In this document: piece after piece, positions 11,525 to 23,207 of the stretch
Layout of the letters: the number at the start of each line of letters is the position of its first letter
How positions within the stretch are numbered: position 1 is the first letter of the stretch
Assembly: GCA_030704615.1 (NCBI GenBank)
Contig: CM060731.1
Span: 32,922,001 to 32,986,000, forward strand
DNA: 64,000 bases
Reading direction: 5' to 3'
From: Takakia lepidozioides
Lineage: Eukaryota > Streptophyta > Takakiopsida > Takakiales > Takakiaceae
Made by a program: the position numbers and the translations under genes
The notes under the pieces: generated by a model
Databases searched by the model: none
The model's input: the letters and a program-made list of their open reading frames with translations, nothing else
What the model was told of the DNA's origin: nothing

Positions 11525-12715
11525 GCTTGTGTAAACAGGGTGAGGATAGTGTGGTTGAGTGCACACCCTGACCCTCAGGCCCTGCTTAATGTAGAACAAT
11601 GTCATGTGAGAGTTAATGCTCTTGGGTGCTCGTATAGAATTGCTCTTAGGGTCACTCTATGCTCTAATTTTTTCCACTGCAGAGGGGTCAACTCTGAGGT
11701 TAAGAAAACCATGCTTTGTCGCGTTATTAGACCTGCCTTGGAGTACGGATCTGCTATATGGGTTGATAACTCCAACCAGGCTAAGTCTCTAGAATCCATT
11801 CAAGTGGGGGTGCTTAAGGAGTGTATGTCAGCATGCTCCAAAACAGCCAATGTGGCTGTTCGGGGTGAGTTTGGCATTCCGTCCTTAAGCTCCCGACGAG
11901 ATGAATTCAAGGTCAGATGGTGGGGTCAGCTGCAACATATGCCCAACACCAGATATCCTAAGTTAATCGACTCTATATCTTGGAAACAGGACCGCCCTGT
12001 CAAACAGGCTAAGTCCTGGCAGAAGAGAGTAGAAGAGATTCTCAAGGACCTGGACCTGGATCCGCAAGTCTTGACCCTGCTGGATAAATCTGACTTAGAG
12101 GCTGTAGTGTCCTCAGCCATGTCTGTTGCCATGAGATTGTCTGATGAAAATGAAGTTAGGCAGAAAACTTCCCTGAACTTGTTTCCAGTCAGTGCCATGG
12201 GGGAGGACATCTTGGATGACCTCAAGGGTCTACCCGCTCTCGGCACTAGACTGAAATTTAAACTCAGGGCAGGAAGCCTACCTTTGAACAGCAAACAGAA
12301 GCAGAGAGGAAAGGGAGAGTGCAATTGCCCGCTGTGTGGGCAATCTGAAGACAGTATTCACTTTCTGATACACTGTCCGGGGTTCTCTCACCAAAGAGAC
12401 GCTCTCTTCAATTCTATCAAGGGAATTGTGCCTGTACCCCTGTTTAACAACTTTGAAAGTCTCGAGGCTGAGCCAAAAGCCCAGGCCCTCCTGAGGCCTA
12501 GTTTTTGGGCAAATCACACACAGCAGATTGATGCTTGTGTGAAGGGATTTCTAGAGGATATCTGGAAAACCCGGATTAATTCTATATATGATGGTAAGTC
12601 ACACTACCAACGTCAGCCCCTGACAGAGGTAGGTTCTGTCCCTTTTGTTCCCGCTCAAACTGGGCGCGGGGTCAATGGCCACAAGGCTACGGCAAACAAC
12701 GTCTTATGAGTCCAA
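11525..12715 (+). mobile_element. 5'-truncated non-LTR retrotransposon, 3' part (LINE B)
   Basis: This is the C-terminal part of an ORF2-type protein in one open frame, 11540-12709. It starts in the RT thumb region (KTMLCRVIRPALEYGSAIW) and runs through an Arg/Trp-rich segment. It ends with a cysteine-histidine cluster, CPLCGQSEDSIHFLIHCPGF, typical of non-LTR elements. The sequence after the stop ends in ...aacgtcttatgag without poly(A). A second copy of the last 230 bases lies at 21971-22205 on the same strand. The family differs from the L1-like LINEs elsewhere in this window. The left boundary is approximate. Confidence 0.85.
11540..12709 (+). pseudogene. LINE B ORF2 C-terminal fragment (389 codons, open)
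   Basis: The frame is intact for 389 codons but lacks the endonuclease and the RT palm, so it cannot act alone. The visible zinc ligands are Cys-x2-Cys, then His, then Cys, in the block CPLCGQSEDSIHFLIHC. Upstream of the cluster is a charged, helical region. The long uninterrupted frame suggests insertion more recent than the other elements. No start codon is expected because the copy is 5'-truncated. Confidence 0.8.
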
Positions 12716-14911
12716 TCTATGCTGTTAGTAGAAGTTGTGGGAAATACCAGTGTGGATAGGAGAGACAGGAGGTAGCTATGTCAGTAGAAGTTCCTGCAAA
12801 TCCTTAGAACAAATGGCTGGACAGGATATTGACATAGAAGAGAGAGAATTAAGATCTTTACCAAGGCTTGTTTCCAGATGGATAATGTTCTTTCTCTGCA
12901 GGTACATAACTATAGATATCGTATGTGGTATCACTATCTGCAGGTATAACATATCTGTTGTTCACGCTTGATGATGGTTATCCCAGGTAAGTGCCAATTG
13001 GATAGCTGAATTTTAGAGAGTTGTGGCAGAAATAAGCACTCTAGTTTAACTATCTTAATCCCTTCTCAGGAGTCAGAGGAGAGGTTATACTATCTGTTGC
13101 TGGTACCTCCAAATGCGATTGCCAAGAGGTTAAGCAAATAATTTAACCATGTGCAGCCTGCCATGTGGCAATTTTTCAGAGATACGATACCTGTAATGGA
13201 GACAGCTATCCGCTACTGTGAATGGGGCTTATTGGGATTGTTGCTTAGGTTCCGCAGGATGATTCACCCTTTGCATGATGTTTTTTTGTTCTGGGTTTTT
13301 GAAAACCAGACTTTTAGCCTTGACCAACCAATTGGAGGGGTTTCTAGATCTTTGTGGGGTATATATCACGTATAGTCTTAATGTGTGCTAGGAATGCGAG
13401 GTTGGCATAAAATGAGGGCAATAGGCAAGTTCAGCATTATTTAGAGAGTTTGAACTTAGTGGAGATGCGATGATCCTCTGGAACATCGTTCTCAGATTGC
13501 AGGGGTGTAGTTATGAGAGTGAGACACCAGGACACGGAGAGGAGTTTCGCAGCCAGTGACAGGAGCTGTTCATCCAACATCAACACATTGAACACCAGCA
13601 CAGGCAAGATACACCAGGCTAAGTCCAAGAATGGACCCCTTTTCCATGGTAACTTTATGCACTGAACCTAAGGTTAAAGGCACAAGACACCTGTCAAAAA
13701 TAAAGAAGGCAACCGAGCTTACAACATTGATGAGGCCACCTAGGTTAAGCAGGGAACAGCGTACATTCCCAACGTTGGTATAACAGTCTCAGTCATCCAT
13801 GATGGGTACCTAACAGGTTTAATGATAAAGGAGAGTGTCACGCAAGGTAAGAACATTGCATCACACTGATTTGAGACACTCTCCTTAGTGTTTGATCTTA
13901 CTTGTATCAATGAGGGCTGCTCCGTGGCTTACACACTTAGGACGTGAACAGCGTAAGCAGGCCTAGCATAGAATATTGCTATGTTAATAGGGTCAGTTAC
14001 ATGGTCCATCAGTATATTTAAACTAAAAGCCTACGTAAAACATAAGTATTTAGTAACGAAACATTGAGCTTAATATTAAAAAATTATAGAGAGAGAGAAG
14101 AGAAGGCCGGCGTTGCCACTTCACCTTGAGGCTATTGTCCCTTGGGGGGTGGGCCCTATAATTAACGCAGGTGTATGGGGTAACCAAGGGATAGGAGCAC
14201 CATGGGGTACCCTGAGTACCATTGGTGCCCAAAGAGTCTAGGGTAGTCTAGGGCGCAGGAGGAGGATTGGATTCTAGTTGTCGTTTGTTCGTGATGATAG
14301 TTGTGAGAGAGTGTAAAGCCGTGAGGTGTATTGCTTTAAAGCACTTATGGATAGGAGAGATGAGTTTATGGAAATTGTCATGCAATGCAGCGATGCTAGC
14401 ATTATGGATACCACCTCGAGTACCTGCCGTAATGACGGAAAGCCAGTATTCCAACCTCTGCGGCGGAGAGCTAGAATAAGTGGTGCATACTTTTGTCGTT
14501 TTTCTAGGATGGAGGAGTGGGGTATCGATGGAGGAGTGGGGTATCGATCGTGGCAATATGTGAATTCTATAAAGTAGATGGTGATATGAGGATGGGGAGG
14601 CGGATGGGGGAGTATTTTAATGGGTAGGCCATGTGCAAGCAGGATGTTGGGGCAATAATCTGGCAGGGCAGGAACAGGGGCGGTGTGGGCAGGTGCATGG
14701 GGTAACCATGGAGGGACTGTGTTGTCAAAGGGCTTGCCTTTGTAGGTGCCTGCGTTTATAAGTGAGAACCAGCGGGTTTTGGAGCGTTGCATGAGAAGTT
14801 TGTGGATGTGCTAGACAGCATGGTTATGACGGGTGATATGCAGACCATGAATGACCGGGTGTGTGCATTGGCTCATGAGACTAATGACCCTCTTCTCTAT
14901 CAAATAAATAA
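12716..14911. other. unassigned intergenic stretch
   Basis: About 2.2 kb. Small open frames (for example 13151-13375 plus, 14274-14792 minus) show no domain, no codon bias and no splice context. There is a short GA tract at 14089-14101. I see no gene here. Confidence 0.6.
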
Positions 14912-15140
14912 AACAATATTTTGCTCGCGAAACTAATTCAAAATCTGTGCTCACAGGAGCACAAACAATTTCGTGTGCGAAATAATCCAAAAGAGAATAT
15001 CAGAAAAAAAAAATGATTTTTGTTTAAAAAAACAACAATATTTCGCCATTGAAACTAATTCAAATTTTGTGCTCATGCGAGCATAAACAGTTTCGTTTGC
15101 AAAAAATTATTCCAAAAGAGAATATCAAAAAAAATAAATT
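14912..15140. repeat. two tandem copies of an imperfect palindrome
   Basis: Copy 1 starts at 14912 and copy 2 at 15034 (spacing 122). Each runs aacaatatt, gaaactaattcaaa, tgtgctca, gagca, aaacaatttcg-like, ccaaaagagaatatca. Within a copy, TGTGCTC and GAGCACA pair around a four-base loop, and outer blocks around gcgaaa/tttcg also pair. A small foldback element that was duplicated locally fits best. Confidence 0.7.
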
Positions 15141-15690
15141 AAAAAAAATAGTTTTGCGTCACCATAAAATTTTCAGTAGTTTTGCATTTGAGTGGCGAGA
15201 GCGTATTTGCCCTTTTGCTGTAGCATATTCATAGGATATTTTGAGAATCTATCGAATATGCCTATATGATCGCGTAAGCAGGCTCACCTTCACGTGCTTA
15301 CACGCTACCCAACCTCCTCTGTTACGCCACCCACCCACACCAAACGTAAGGGGAGTAGGTGGGTTGCCACAAATCCCTTGTCCAAAACGCTTCAGGAATG
15401 GGCCCATCAGAGCATATATGTAAAAATTAGGTGGAAGTGAAATTTCAGAGCTACCGGATTCATCGCTTGGAAATTTAAGAATTAAGCAAGCCTAGTAAAT
15501 ATTTATTTTTGTGTTGTTTTGTTTGTTTGACGTAAGGACCTCCCAAATTGCAAGGCCTGTCTCCGGGTCTTGATACCAAGGGAATGCCCTCGATGAGTGC
15601 ATGGAGGCAGTTTCATTATTTTTTGACCGGTTTGGGAGATCTTGAATTTCAAGTTCTTTTCATCAGTGAAATAGAAAATTGGGTTTATTT
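15141..15690. other. unassigned AT-rich intergenic stretch
   Basis: No recognisable gene or element. Open frames are short. Confidence 0.5.
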
Positions 15691-15715
15691 GGTATATATA
15701 TATATATATATTGGT
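15691..15715. repeat. (TA)n microsatellite
   Basis: About ten TA units. Confidence 0.9.
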
Positions 15716-15744
15716 GTGCGAGATAATGAATTTTAAGTATTAAT

Positions 15745-15835
15745 ATATTATTATTATTATTTTTTAAGAAAGGGGACGGAAGCCCTTTTAATCAAATTAA
15801 AACGAGGAAAAAATAAACTCGAGGCCATAAGGAAT
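15745..15835 (-). mobile_element. short LINE 3' end remnant, minus strand
   Basis: A T-rich tract followed by aaggggacggaagcccttt and taatcaaattaaa resembles the 3' end of the LINE at 41.94 kb read from the minus strand, where the T-run is its poly(A). Only the terminal few dozen bases are recognisable. Confidence 0.5.
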
Positions 15836-17916
15836 ATATATTATATTATATTATATTATATAATGTATTTGGAAGTTGAATATGTGCTCCAAGGAAAGAG
15901 TGACAGCTCACCATTCAGCGCGAGTGGGAAACATATTTCATTTTTCAAAATTTCGAATTTCCAGGCGTGAAAATTACGTAACGGGTTTCTTTTTCTTTTC
16001 TTTTAAATGAAAAAATATTTAAAAAACAATAAACAAAATCTAAAATAGATGCGGGTAAGGAAAGATAAAACTTGGTAAGAGTAGAAGGTAAAGTAAGGTA
16101 AGATAAAGATAAAGATAAAGATAAAGTTACTTTAACGTCCAGAGTGGAGTAAGAGTGGATCTAAGAATAAAGAAGAGGGATCTTTGAGTGGGAGACGACG
16201 AGCAGGTAAGCGGAAGGGTGTGAGGGGAGCGATGAGGGTTTTGTTTGTTCTGGGGCCTTGGGAGTGAGGTTATACATGCGCTTCTTGTTCCCACTTGTGT
16301 AGTGAGAGCCACTTCCAGACCACAGTCTTCGGAGTACGCATCAGATCTTAGGGGTGATCCCAAGGTGAGGGTTACGAGAGAGGATGCGAGGGGTTTGCTT
16401 GTGTGGCTTGTATTTCTATGGCGCCTTAGGCCGAGCGTTGGCCCCTTGAGGAGTGGGGCAACGTGGTATTCCGCGAGAGAGGTTGAAACGCGGCGCACCT
16501 TGTGTGTGATAGGCGCATACTAAGCTTGGGTTCTCTGTCCGTTGCGCTGCCCGCTTCTTGCAGTTAGCAGCGAGGAGTCGCCCAACATTTTCCCTGCTAC
16601 TGTACCCCGTCTTTAAGATTCATTTTGGCCACAGTATTGGGGCGATCACAACTGTTATAAGAAGATATTGGTGAATGGAGCTGCAGCACTAACCCTCGAC
16701 TTTGTTGGAGTTGAATAATACCTGTGTGTGAATCCTCCAGTCAGTGTGTTCCCGGAGTTCTTACGGTGGTTCGCACAGCCTTTTGTCTTCTTCTCTATTT
16801 CTGAATACCCCCCTCTTCCTGGACTGGTTGTGATGTTGTGCATAGTTGTATGGAAGGACAAAGGATTGGCCCAATCCGGAACGAGTTCGTCGGATCCAAA
16901 AGTAGCACATCACAATTTGAGCACTAACAGAAACGGGTCTGAACATGGGTGCAATGGGCGCATGCCAGTCATGGGTTCTGTGTCCATGATTGTGCTGTGC
17001 TCGGCAGTTTGCAGTTTCCACCAAGGGGCTGCCCCATAGTTAGTCGATTTGTGTCCACTGAGTTTTTTATGCACGTAAGGGCGGATTCATAGTGGGGTGG
17101 TGCAAGTTTAGGTCTTGGTTTCTGTTTCCGTAGCAGAATGAAGCCTTGCCCTCTGCATCATCTTGCGTGGAGATCGGTTGTAACCCTGGAGTCGTTTTGT
17201 ACCCACTAGCAGATTTTTCCATATAAACCAGCATTTCTAACGGGCGGGCTATGTAGTCTCGCGGATGCACATCTTGCTCCGATTTTGGTAACAGACAGAA
17301 ATTAGTACTTCTTTCAGCTGTGACCGGACGTTCTATATCTGTCCCTGCTATCAGCTCATTCCTTGAGATCATCTCCTTGGGTCGAACTCTTGACGCCCAT
17401 TCTTTGCGCTCCCACATTTGCACCAAGTACTTATGAGGGAGAGTAGGGAATACCTGGAGGCAATGGGTTGAACAGCGCCAAGTGCAAACCAAAACTGCAC
17501 AATGGCATTGAATTGTCCTTGCACTTCAGTTGAGCTACCAAAAATGACTTCAAATGTACGGAGGGCACAAAATTGAATGGAATTGTCCATTTGCAGTCCA
17601 ATTGCATTGCGCATTGGCAATTCAATTGAACTGCGAATTAGAATGGAGTTGAAGGTGTTTTTGTTGGTTCAATTGAACTTAACATTTTTGGTTTGCGAAA
17701 TTGATTTGTGGTGTTGGTTATACGTTCCTTTTTCCATAGGAGAGCTTTTCCAATTTGTGTCCTTGGGAGGGGATTTAGCTTCACCTTGCATGCTGGTGTA
17801 TAATCGAAAATGATAAGGACAGATCTACCAAGTTATCACTTGCGAGAGATTTAGCATTTAATGGAATATTTCGGACTTTGAGGGGCAGATTGAAGATTGG
17901 AGTCCACAATGAGAAG
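15836..17916. other. unassigned intergenic stretch with simple repeats
   Basis: Contains a (TATAT)n-like tract at 15835-15862 and a (GATAAA)n-like tract at 16098-16126. Open frames at 16245-16523 plus and 17492-17067 minus match no family I recognise. Several caattga motifs cluster at 17510-17640 without clear repeat structure. Confidence 0.5.
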
Positions 17917-18113
17917 TTTCTTTTAATCTCATCTCAAGATGTCCAGATTGCCTCTCTTTTAAGGCATCTTATTGGGAGGTGGTTGAAGATCGGATGTAAC
18001 ATTGTCATTGATATTGTTGAAAATGTCAATGTTGGCTCCGATCTTCAGCTATCACATAATGAGATCTATTAAAAGAGAGACGATATGAACATTTTGAGAT
18101 GAGAATAAAGAAA
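17917..18113. repeat. long foldback (hairpin), about 197 bases
   Basis: The sequence from 17917 (tttcttttaatctcatctca) is matched by the reverse complement of the end at about 18113 (tttctttattctcatctca). Pairing continues through cctctcttttaa, gaagatcgga and aacattg to the inner pair around gatattgttga. Arms are about 95 bases with scattered mismatches and a very small loop. It could be a foldback MITE or a young microRNA-type precursor; sequence alone does not decide. Confidence 0.8.
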
Positions 18114-21100
18114 TAGCGTTCATCCATTCTCGAATAGAAAGCTTTATTGGTGCGAAATGGATATTGTTGCGCACAGTGAAGGGTGGAATGTTAAGACACT
18201 GGCCATTTTGGGGGTGATTTCGCATGGTAATCCTCCAATGACCTTGGGCCAGTGACTGGCTTGTGGGGTCCCTGCGCTCCTCTACCAAAAGGTAATCCAA
18301 ATTTTGGGTTCCCAGGTTTTTCCCTTTCCAAATTTGACTACCATTCCTAATGCTTTGGGCTTGTAGGGGGGTGGGGGCGAGGGATCCTAACCTAGGAATA
18401 GAGTGAATAAATGTACTTGGCATGATGTAGAATTCATTTGGGTTGATATTGTTCCGACACATCTCTCTGCCTTCCTTCCTCGAGAGTCTATTAGGCTGCG
18501 TGACAGCCAACCTTAACTTTTAATCCATCGTTTCGTATTTTATTTCCCTTTCTCGTTGCACGTTTGATTCCTCACCTAAAAAAGAAAAAACTTTCTCTGA
18601 GCTCCACGGGACTTCTCGGATTGTGAGATTTTTTGTATCAGCAGTTGGTTAAGACTGCATCTGCAATTTTTCAACCTCCAAGATTTGAAAGTAGTATGTT
18701 TGAAATATTATGTAATTACGGTACTCACAAAGCAAAATGAACTCCTGGTGGGTCGCATAGCGATGGTGGGCTTTGCGATAACACTTGCATCCTTCTGTAT
18801 TGCTTAATTTTTCTCTGCTTCTTGAGTTGATGTTGGATCCTTAGCCAGTGTTGCATTAATTGAACCACAATTAGCATACCTTTAAATATCAGGTATACAA
18901 GTTTTTGTGTAGCATCTTCGCAGATAGTGTTATCAAGTCAGCTCCAGTCACAAATAATGACCTTTTTAGTGGTTGCATATTTGAATTAATGTTAAAATTT
19001 GTTGCTCTACTGTTCTGTCTAGACAATGGGATAATCCAAACTCGTTTCTTTCAAGCCCTTGAATTTTATCCCTTTTATGAAAGATTGTTGTGTCTAGTGT
19101 GAAGATTAAATGTGATGTAGATTGGAGATTGAGAGGTTTAGTTCTTTCCCGCCTATCGGGCTAGTGGGCATCCGCTTGAACTTGTGATGTTGGAAGGGAA
19201 AAACAATGGAACCAAGGCATGTGGCCTCTATTACAATTGTCAGAATATAATTCTACATGACAGTCTTGTACATAGATCTATACTTGGTTTTCTATTACTA
19301 AGATTGTTAGATGTTCTTGTCCTCTAAGCTTTGTGAGCATGGATGTTATTAGTTCTCTCTTCTTTTTTCCTATGTGATGTGTGGTCTCAGCTTGATGCTG
19401 TCAAGAATCGTACATGAGTAGGAAAAAAGGTCTTTCTTCTGAAGACTTTGATGGTTGTTTTCTTTCTTTTCCTGCTAGGGTTGTCCAATCGTTAGGTTGT
19501 GCCATACTCTTTGCGCATTTTGTGTTGCATCATGTACTTTCTTTCTTTTTAAATAAATAAAAGGGAAACACCTGGGAGCAGCTCACAAATCAGGTGAGAT
19601 GTACTTGTATTGCCTAAATAGATCTTGATTCAGAAAGTTTCTTATACCATGTTTTCTTTGTCATTATTTTCTCTTGCAATTTCGTGTTTGCATTAATATA
19701 TGTTGCATCAACATAGAAGATAGTCAATCAATGTTATTAGCTGAAAGGCTATATGTGATCAAATTCTTTTTTGACATCCGTAATATCATTCCCGAAGCAT
19801 TGCTGTTGTTATCTTCCTCGTTCCATTCTCACCGCATACTGACAATTGTATGGCATGCACTAATTGAAGCCCAACTCTTCATATGGAATGAAATAGTTTA
19901 TAATCTCCAGGTCATGCAATTGAGATATTTCACCCTCTGGATGCAGCAACGCTCCAGTGAGCTTTGAGCAAGTTATCATAAAGTCTTGTGCTAAATGCTC
20001 GCTTGTAGTTTACTTGGAAAGAAGGTTGAAGTTCCCACATAAGTGGGTCACTAATGAATGTCAGCAATTTGCAAGTTTGATTACATGCAAGCTCATCATG
20101 TATGTAACATATGCGAACATCCTTATTGCAAAGACCAATAAGCAACCGAAGGTAAATTCCTTACAGTGATATGGCATGATTGTAGTAAGTTATGCACAGC
20201 AAATTCCAAAAATTTCTCACAATTCCAAATGCCCTAATTGTGTGTGCTATGTGACTCAGGTCATTGTCATTGTAGACTCGAGTTGCATGATGATTTTGTA
20301 CTCTAAGTTGGGGAGCTACTACTCGTGTTCTCGTTCACATTGCTGACGCACCATGCCATGGCACGCAGTTTCATAACGGGTCAGTGGGACACGATTACCC
20401 AAAAGGTGACAACCAAGGCCGCAGCATCGGCCGCCTGCTCAAAGTTCTCCGGGACGACTGTCAAATTGCGTCCTACCTCTTCTGCCACGTAAATGGTAGC
20501 ACTAGGAAGATGATGCTGGAATTCAAGAACTATGCAGCCGAGCAAGGTAGTAGGAACTGGATTGAGGAAGAGCAGTTGTCTAGCAACGTGAGCAATCTGG
20601 TGCACATTGTCGTTACAAATTCGTGCAGGAGCATCGCTCACACACTGACGTTGAGATTGCTGAGGCATCCCAGAGAGTTTTCGCTTCAACAAAAACGCAT
20701 GCAAATAATTTGATATTTCTCTATTTCTTTGGGAAGAGCTGACATGCAACATTGATCCACTGCCTCCAGTAAAGGCTTAGTGCATGAAATGGACAGAGAG
20801 GATGAGGGCAGGCCAAAGAAAAATATACAAGCCCAGCAAGCAGTGCCCTCTCACCCTTCTTACATTAACAAGGTGGGTATTTCAAGATACCAGCAGGCCA
20901 TGAATCATAAGGTCAACTTGCCATGACTGTTCATGTCCAAAGAGATTGGGACAATATAAGGTCTTGTAACTTCTGTGTTCAGAGCAAGCAAAAGATACTG
21001 CATGAATACATGTACGTACTACATGCTCTTGGTTTTGTTGAGTCCCCCACCATGGAATTGAACAATTCTAGACTCATCACAGTAACAAGAATCGGTTGTA

Positions 21101-21139
21101 CAGGTCGCTTAGGATGCAGGTTTGTAGATGAGACTACCA
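18114..21139. other. unassigned intergenic stretch
   Basis: About 3 kb. A 152-codon minus-strand frame (18510-18052) runs into the foldback arm and matches nothing I know. Overlapping open frames on both strands at 20381-20752 also lack a recognisable domain. No splice-supported gene was found. Confidence 0.5.
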
Positions 21140-22660
21140 TCAGCAACACCATGTTATTTGTTGACCTGGGCACAAATATAATTGTTCAGTGTCCACTTTC
21201 CCTCCACCTTGCTTGTCCTGCAGATACTGATACTGGATATCTATGTGCAGCTTCGTACTCCCTCTGACACTCTGGATTTCTCGCCAAACGAATAGCACTC
21301 TGATCATCTGACAATAAATCAGTTGCTCCCTCCTGCTCATACCCTATGTCCTTTAGCCACCTTGGAATCCAGATAGCCTGTTTAGTCGCTTGCACACAGC
21401 CACATATTCAGACTCGGTTGTAGAGGTTGATGCGTGGAGTTGGCTGCGCCTCCATGCTCTTGGACCTTCACTCATCAAGAAATCAACCACGTCCTGGACT
21501 TGTGATTCTCTTGATCGCCCCCATTGTCCACATCGCAATAACCCATCAAAACATTCTCAATTACCTGTTCACTGCTCCCACTAAAACAAATCCCATCCAG
21601 CTTGATGTGCCCTTTAGATATTTAAATATGTGTTTCACACCAGTCCACCAGTCCAGCGAGCTGTTCCCGGGCAATGTGAATACTTTGCTGTACAACTGAC
21701 AACATAGGCAATGTCAGAAGTGTGCCCAACATCCCAGACATCATTGAGCCAACTGTCTCCCTATAGAGCATGTACTCACCATTTTTCTCTTTGTCATCTT
21801 CATGTTGTTCAGCCATGTGAGCTTAATCTTGCATTAGGTAAGCTAGAACAATCACTGGACTTGTTTCATCAAATTTGAAACGCTTGATGATGTGGGCCCA
21901 ATGTACCTCTTATGATTGAGGTGTATCATTCTCTTCTCTCTTCTCCAATATACCTCTTCTCTTCTCCAGTCTCGAGGATGAGCGCCCAGGCCCTTTTGGG
22001 GCCTAGTTATTGGGCAAACCACACACAGCAGATTGATCCTTGTGTGAAGGGATTTCTGGAGGATATCTGGAACACTCGGATTAATTGTCTGTTCCAAGGT
22101 AAGTCATACTGCCGTGACAAAGGTAGTTTCTGTCCCTTTGTGTTCCGCTCAGACTGAGCGCGGGGTCAATGGCCACAAGGCTATGGCACACAACGTCTTA
22201 TGAGTACATTCTCTTCTCCTTGGCTGTGGTTATTCTTAGTCCCACATGTCCCACATAACGTAACAGTTGACTTCCCTTGCTTTCATGTCAAAATGTAGAT
22301 TCAAGTATTTGATGATCTCAATATCCAGTTTTGACTGATCACGACCGCAAACAATTCCATCGTTCACAAAGATCGCTGTAGTAGTCTCCAATGCACCATC
22401 ACTGTAATACACACAACAGTCAACTTGGCTAGGCTTTAGATCATATTTCACAAGAAAGTGATTGAACTTCTCGTCCACGCCCTAAATGCCAGCTGCTTGA
22501 GCCCATATAAACTCTTCTTCAGAATACAGACTTCATCTTTTTGTCCTCTTTCCACATAACTTTCCAATTGCATCATATAAAGCTCTTCATCAATAGGGCC
22601 CACCCACGAACGGGTGAACATTATGAACATAAGTTTAGACATGGTACGATTGCCCTATAT
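21140..22660 (-). mobile_element. Copia pol fragment, broken and interrupted by a LINE
   Basis: Minus-strand pieces in order are: RT at 22642-22448 (DEELYMMQLESYVERGQ, KKSLYGLKQL); RT palm at 22478-22236 (FNHFLVKYDLKPSQVD, FVNDGIVCGRDQSKL); an RT end piece near 21955-21880 (IHLNHKRYIGP); a YRETVGSMM piece near 21760; and RNase H pieces at 21538-21186 (STTESEYVAVCK, DDQSAIRLARNPE). The catalytic YVDD reads FVND. Frames differ between pieces. LINE B sequence occupies 21971-22205, splitting the RT. No LTRs were recognised. Confidence 0.82.
21971..22205 (+). mobile_element. LINE B 3' end inserted in the Copia fragment
   Basis: From ctcgagg to cgtcttatgagt this is closely similar to 12463-12711 (shared blocks acacacagcagattgat, gtgaagggatttct, gcgcggggtcaatggccac). 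Both copies end at the same place without poly(A). The 12-base string cattctcttctc occurs on the left (about 21927-21938) and immediately after the 3' end (22207-22218), consistent with a target-site duplication. A T/C-rich stretch of about 30 bases separates the left copy from the homologous part. Confidence 0.8.
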
Positions 22661-23207
22661 GGATGGGTAAAGGATATGCGAAAGATCCAATAATGATTGA
22701 GAAAGACCTCAGCATATCGCGGACAATCCAGACATACCTGTCATTCCCAGGTTGTAGAACATGGAATGATCATCCCCTGCAGTGGACACCATTCCATCCC
22801 CCTCTTGGTGCAGGAGATGTAAGAACTCCTCCTCTGTCTCTCGGTTTCTTTTCGATAGGCGACTGTGCAGTCCAACATCAGGCATGTGTCAACTCTGTAG
22901 CCAAATTAGGAGCTAAAGTACCCATGCAGGCATCCACATTGTTTTTCGAGCAGATCTAGGCCACCCTGCACATCAACAGTTAACTGTAACCAGATCACTG
23001 TTAGTTATCCAGGAGCATCTTGCAATTTCCGGCTGAATTTCCACCTCCTCATGGGTAGACCCCACAATCAGCTTAATATTACAGAGGAAACGCCCATGGA
23101 TGATACACCTTGTCACCAACATCCCTTGGGAACGGTCAACTAACCAGCAGCTGCATAGTTTTAATGATGAAGAAAAGACACTCGTACCTTACAAGAAAAA
23201 TATTGCT
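22661..23207. other. spacer including the presumed 3' end of the PPR gene
   Basis: No domain is recognisable on either strand. The part next to 23207 should be the 3' untranslated region of the minus-strand PPR gene. Confidence 0.5.

Noticed and set aside
17500-17640. Clustered caattga words suggesting a palindromic element
   Set aside because: The words do not line up as inverted or direct repeats when compared base by base.
18052-18510. 152-codon minus-strand frame
   Set aside because: Its C-terminal end runs into the foldback arm and the rest matches nothing known.
20381-20752. Overlapping open frames of over 100 codons on both strands
   Set aside because: Neither shows a recognisable domain or neighbouring exons; no basis for a gene call.
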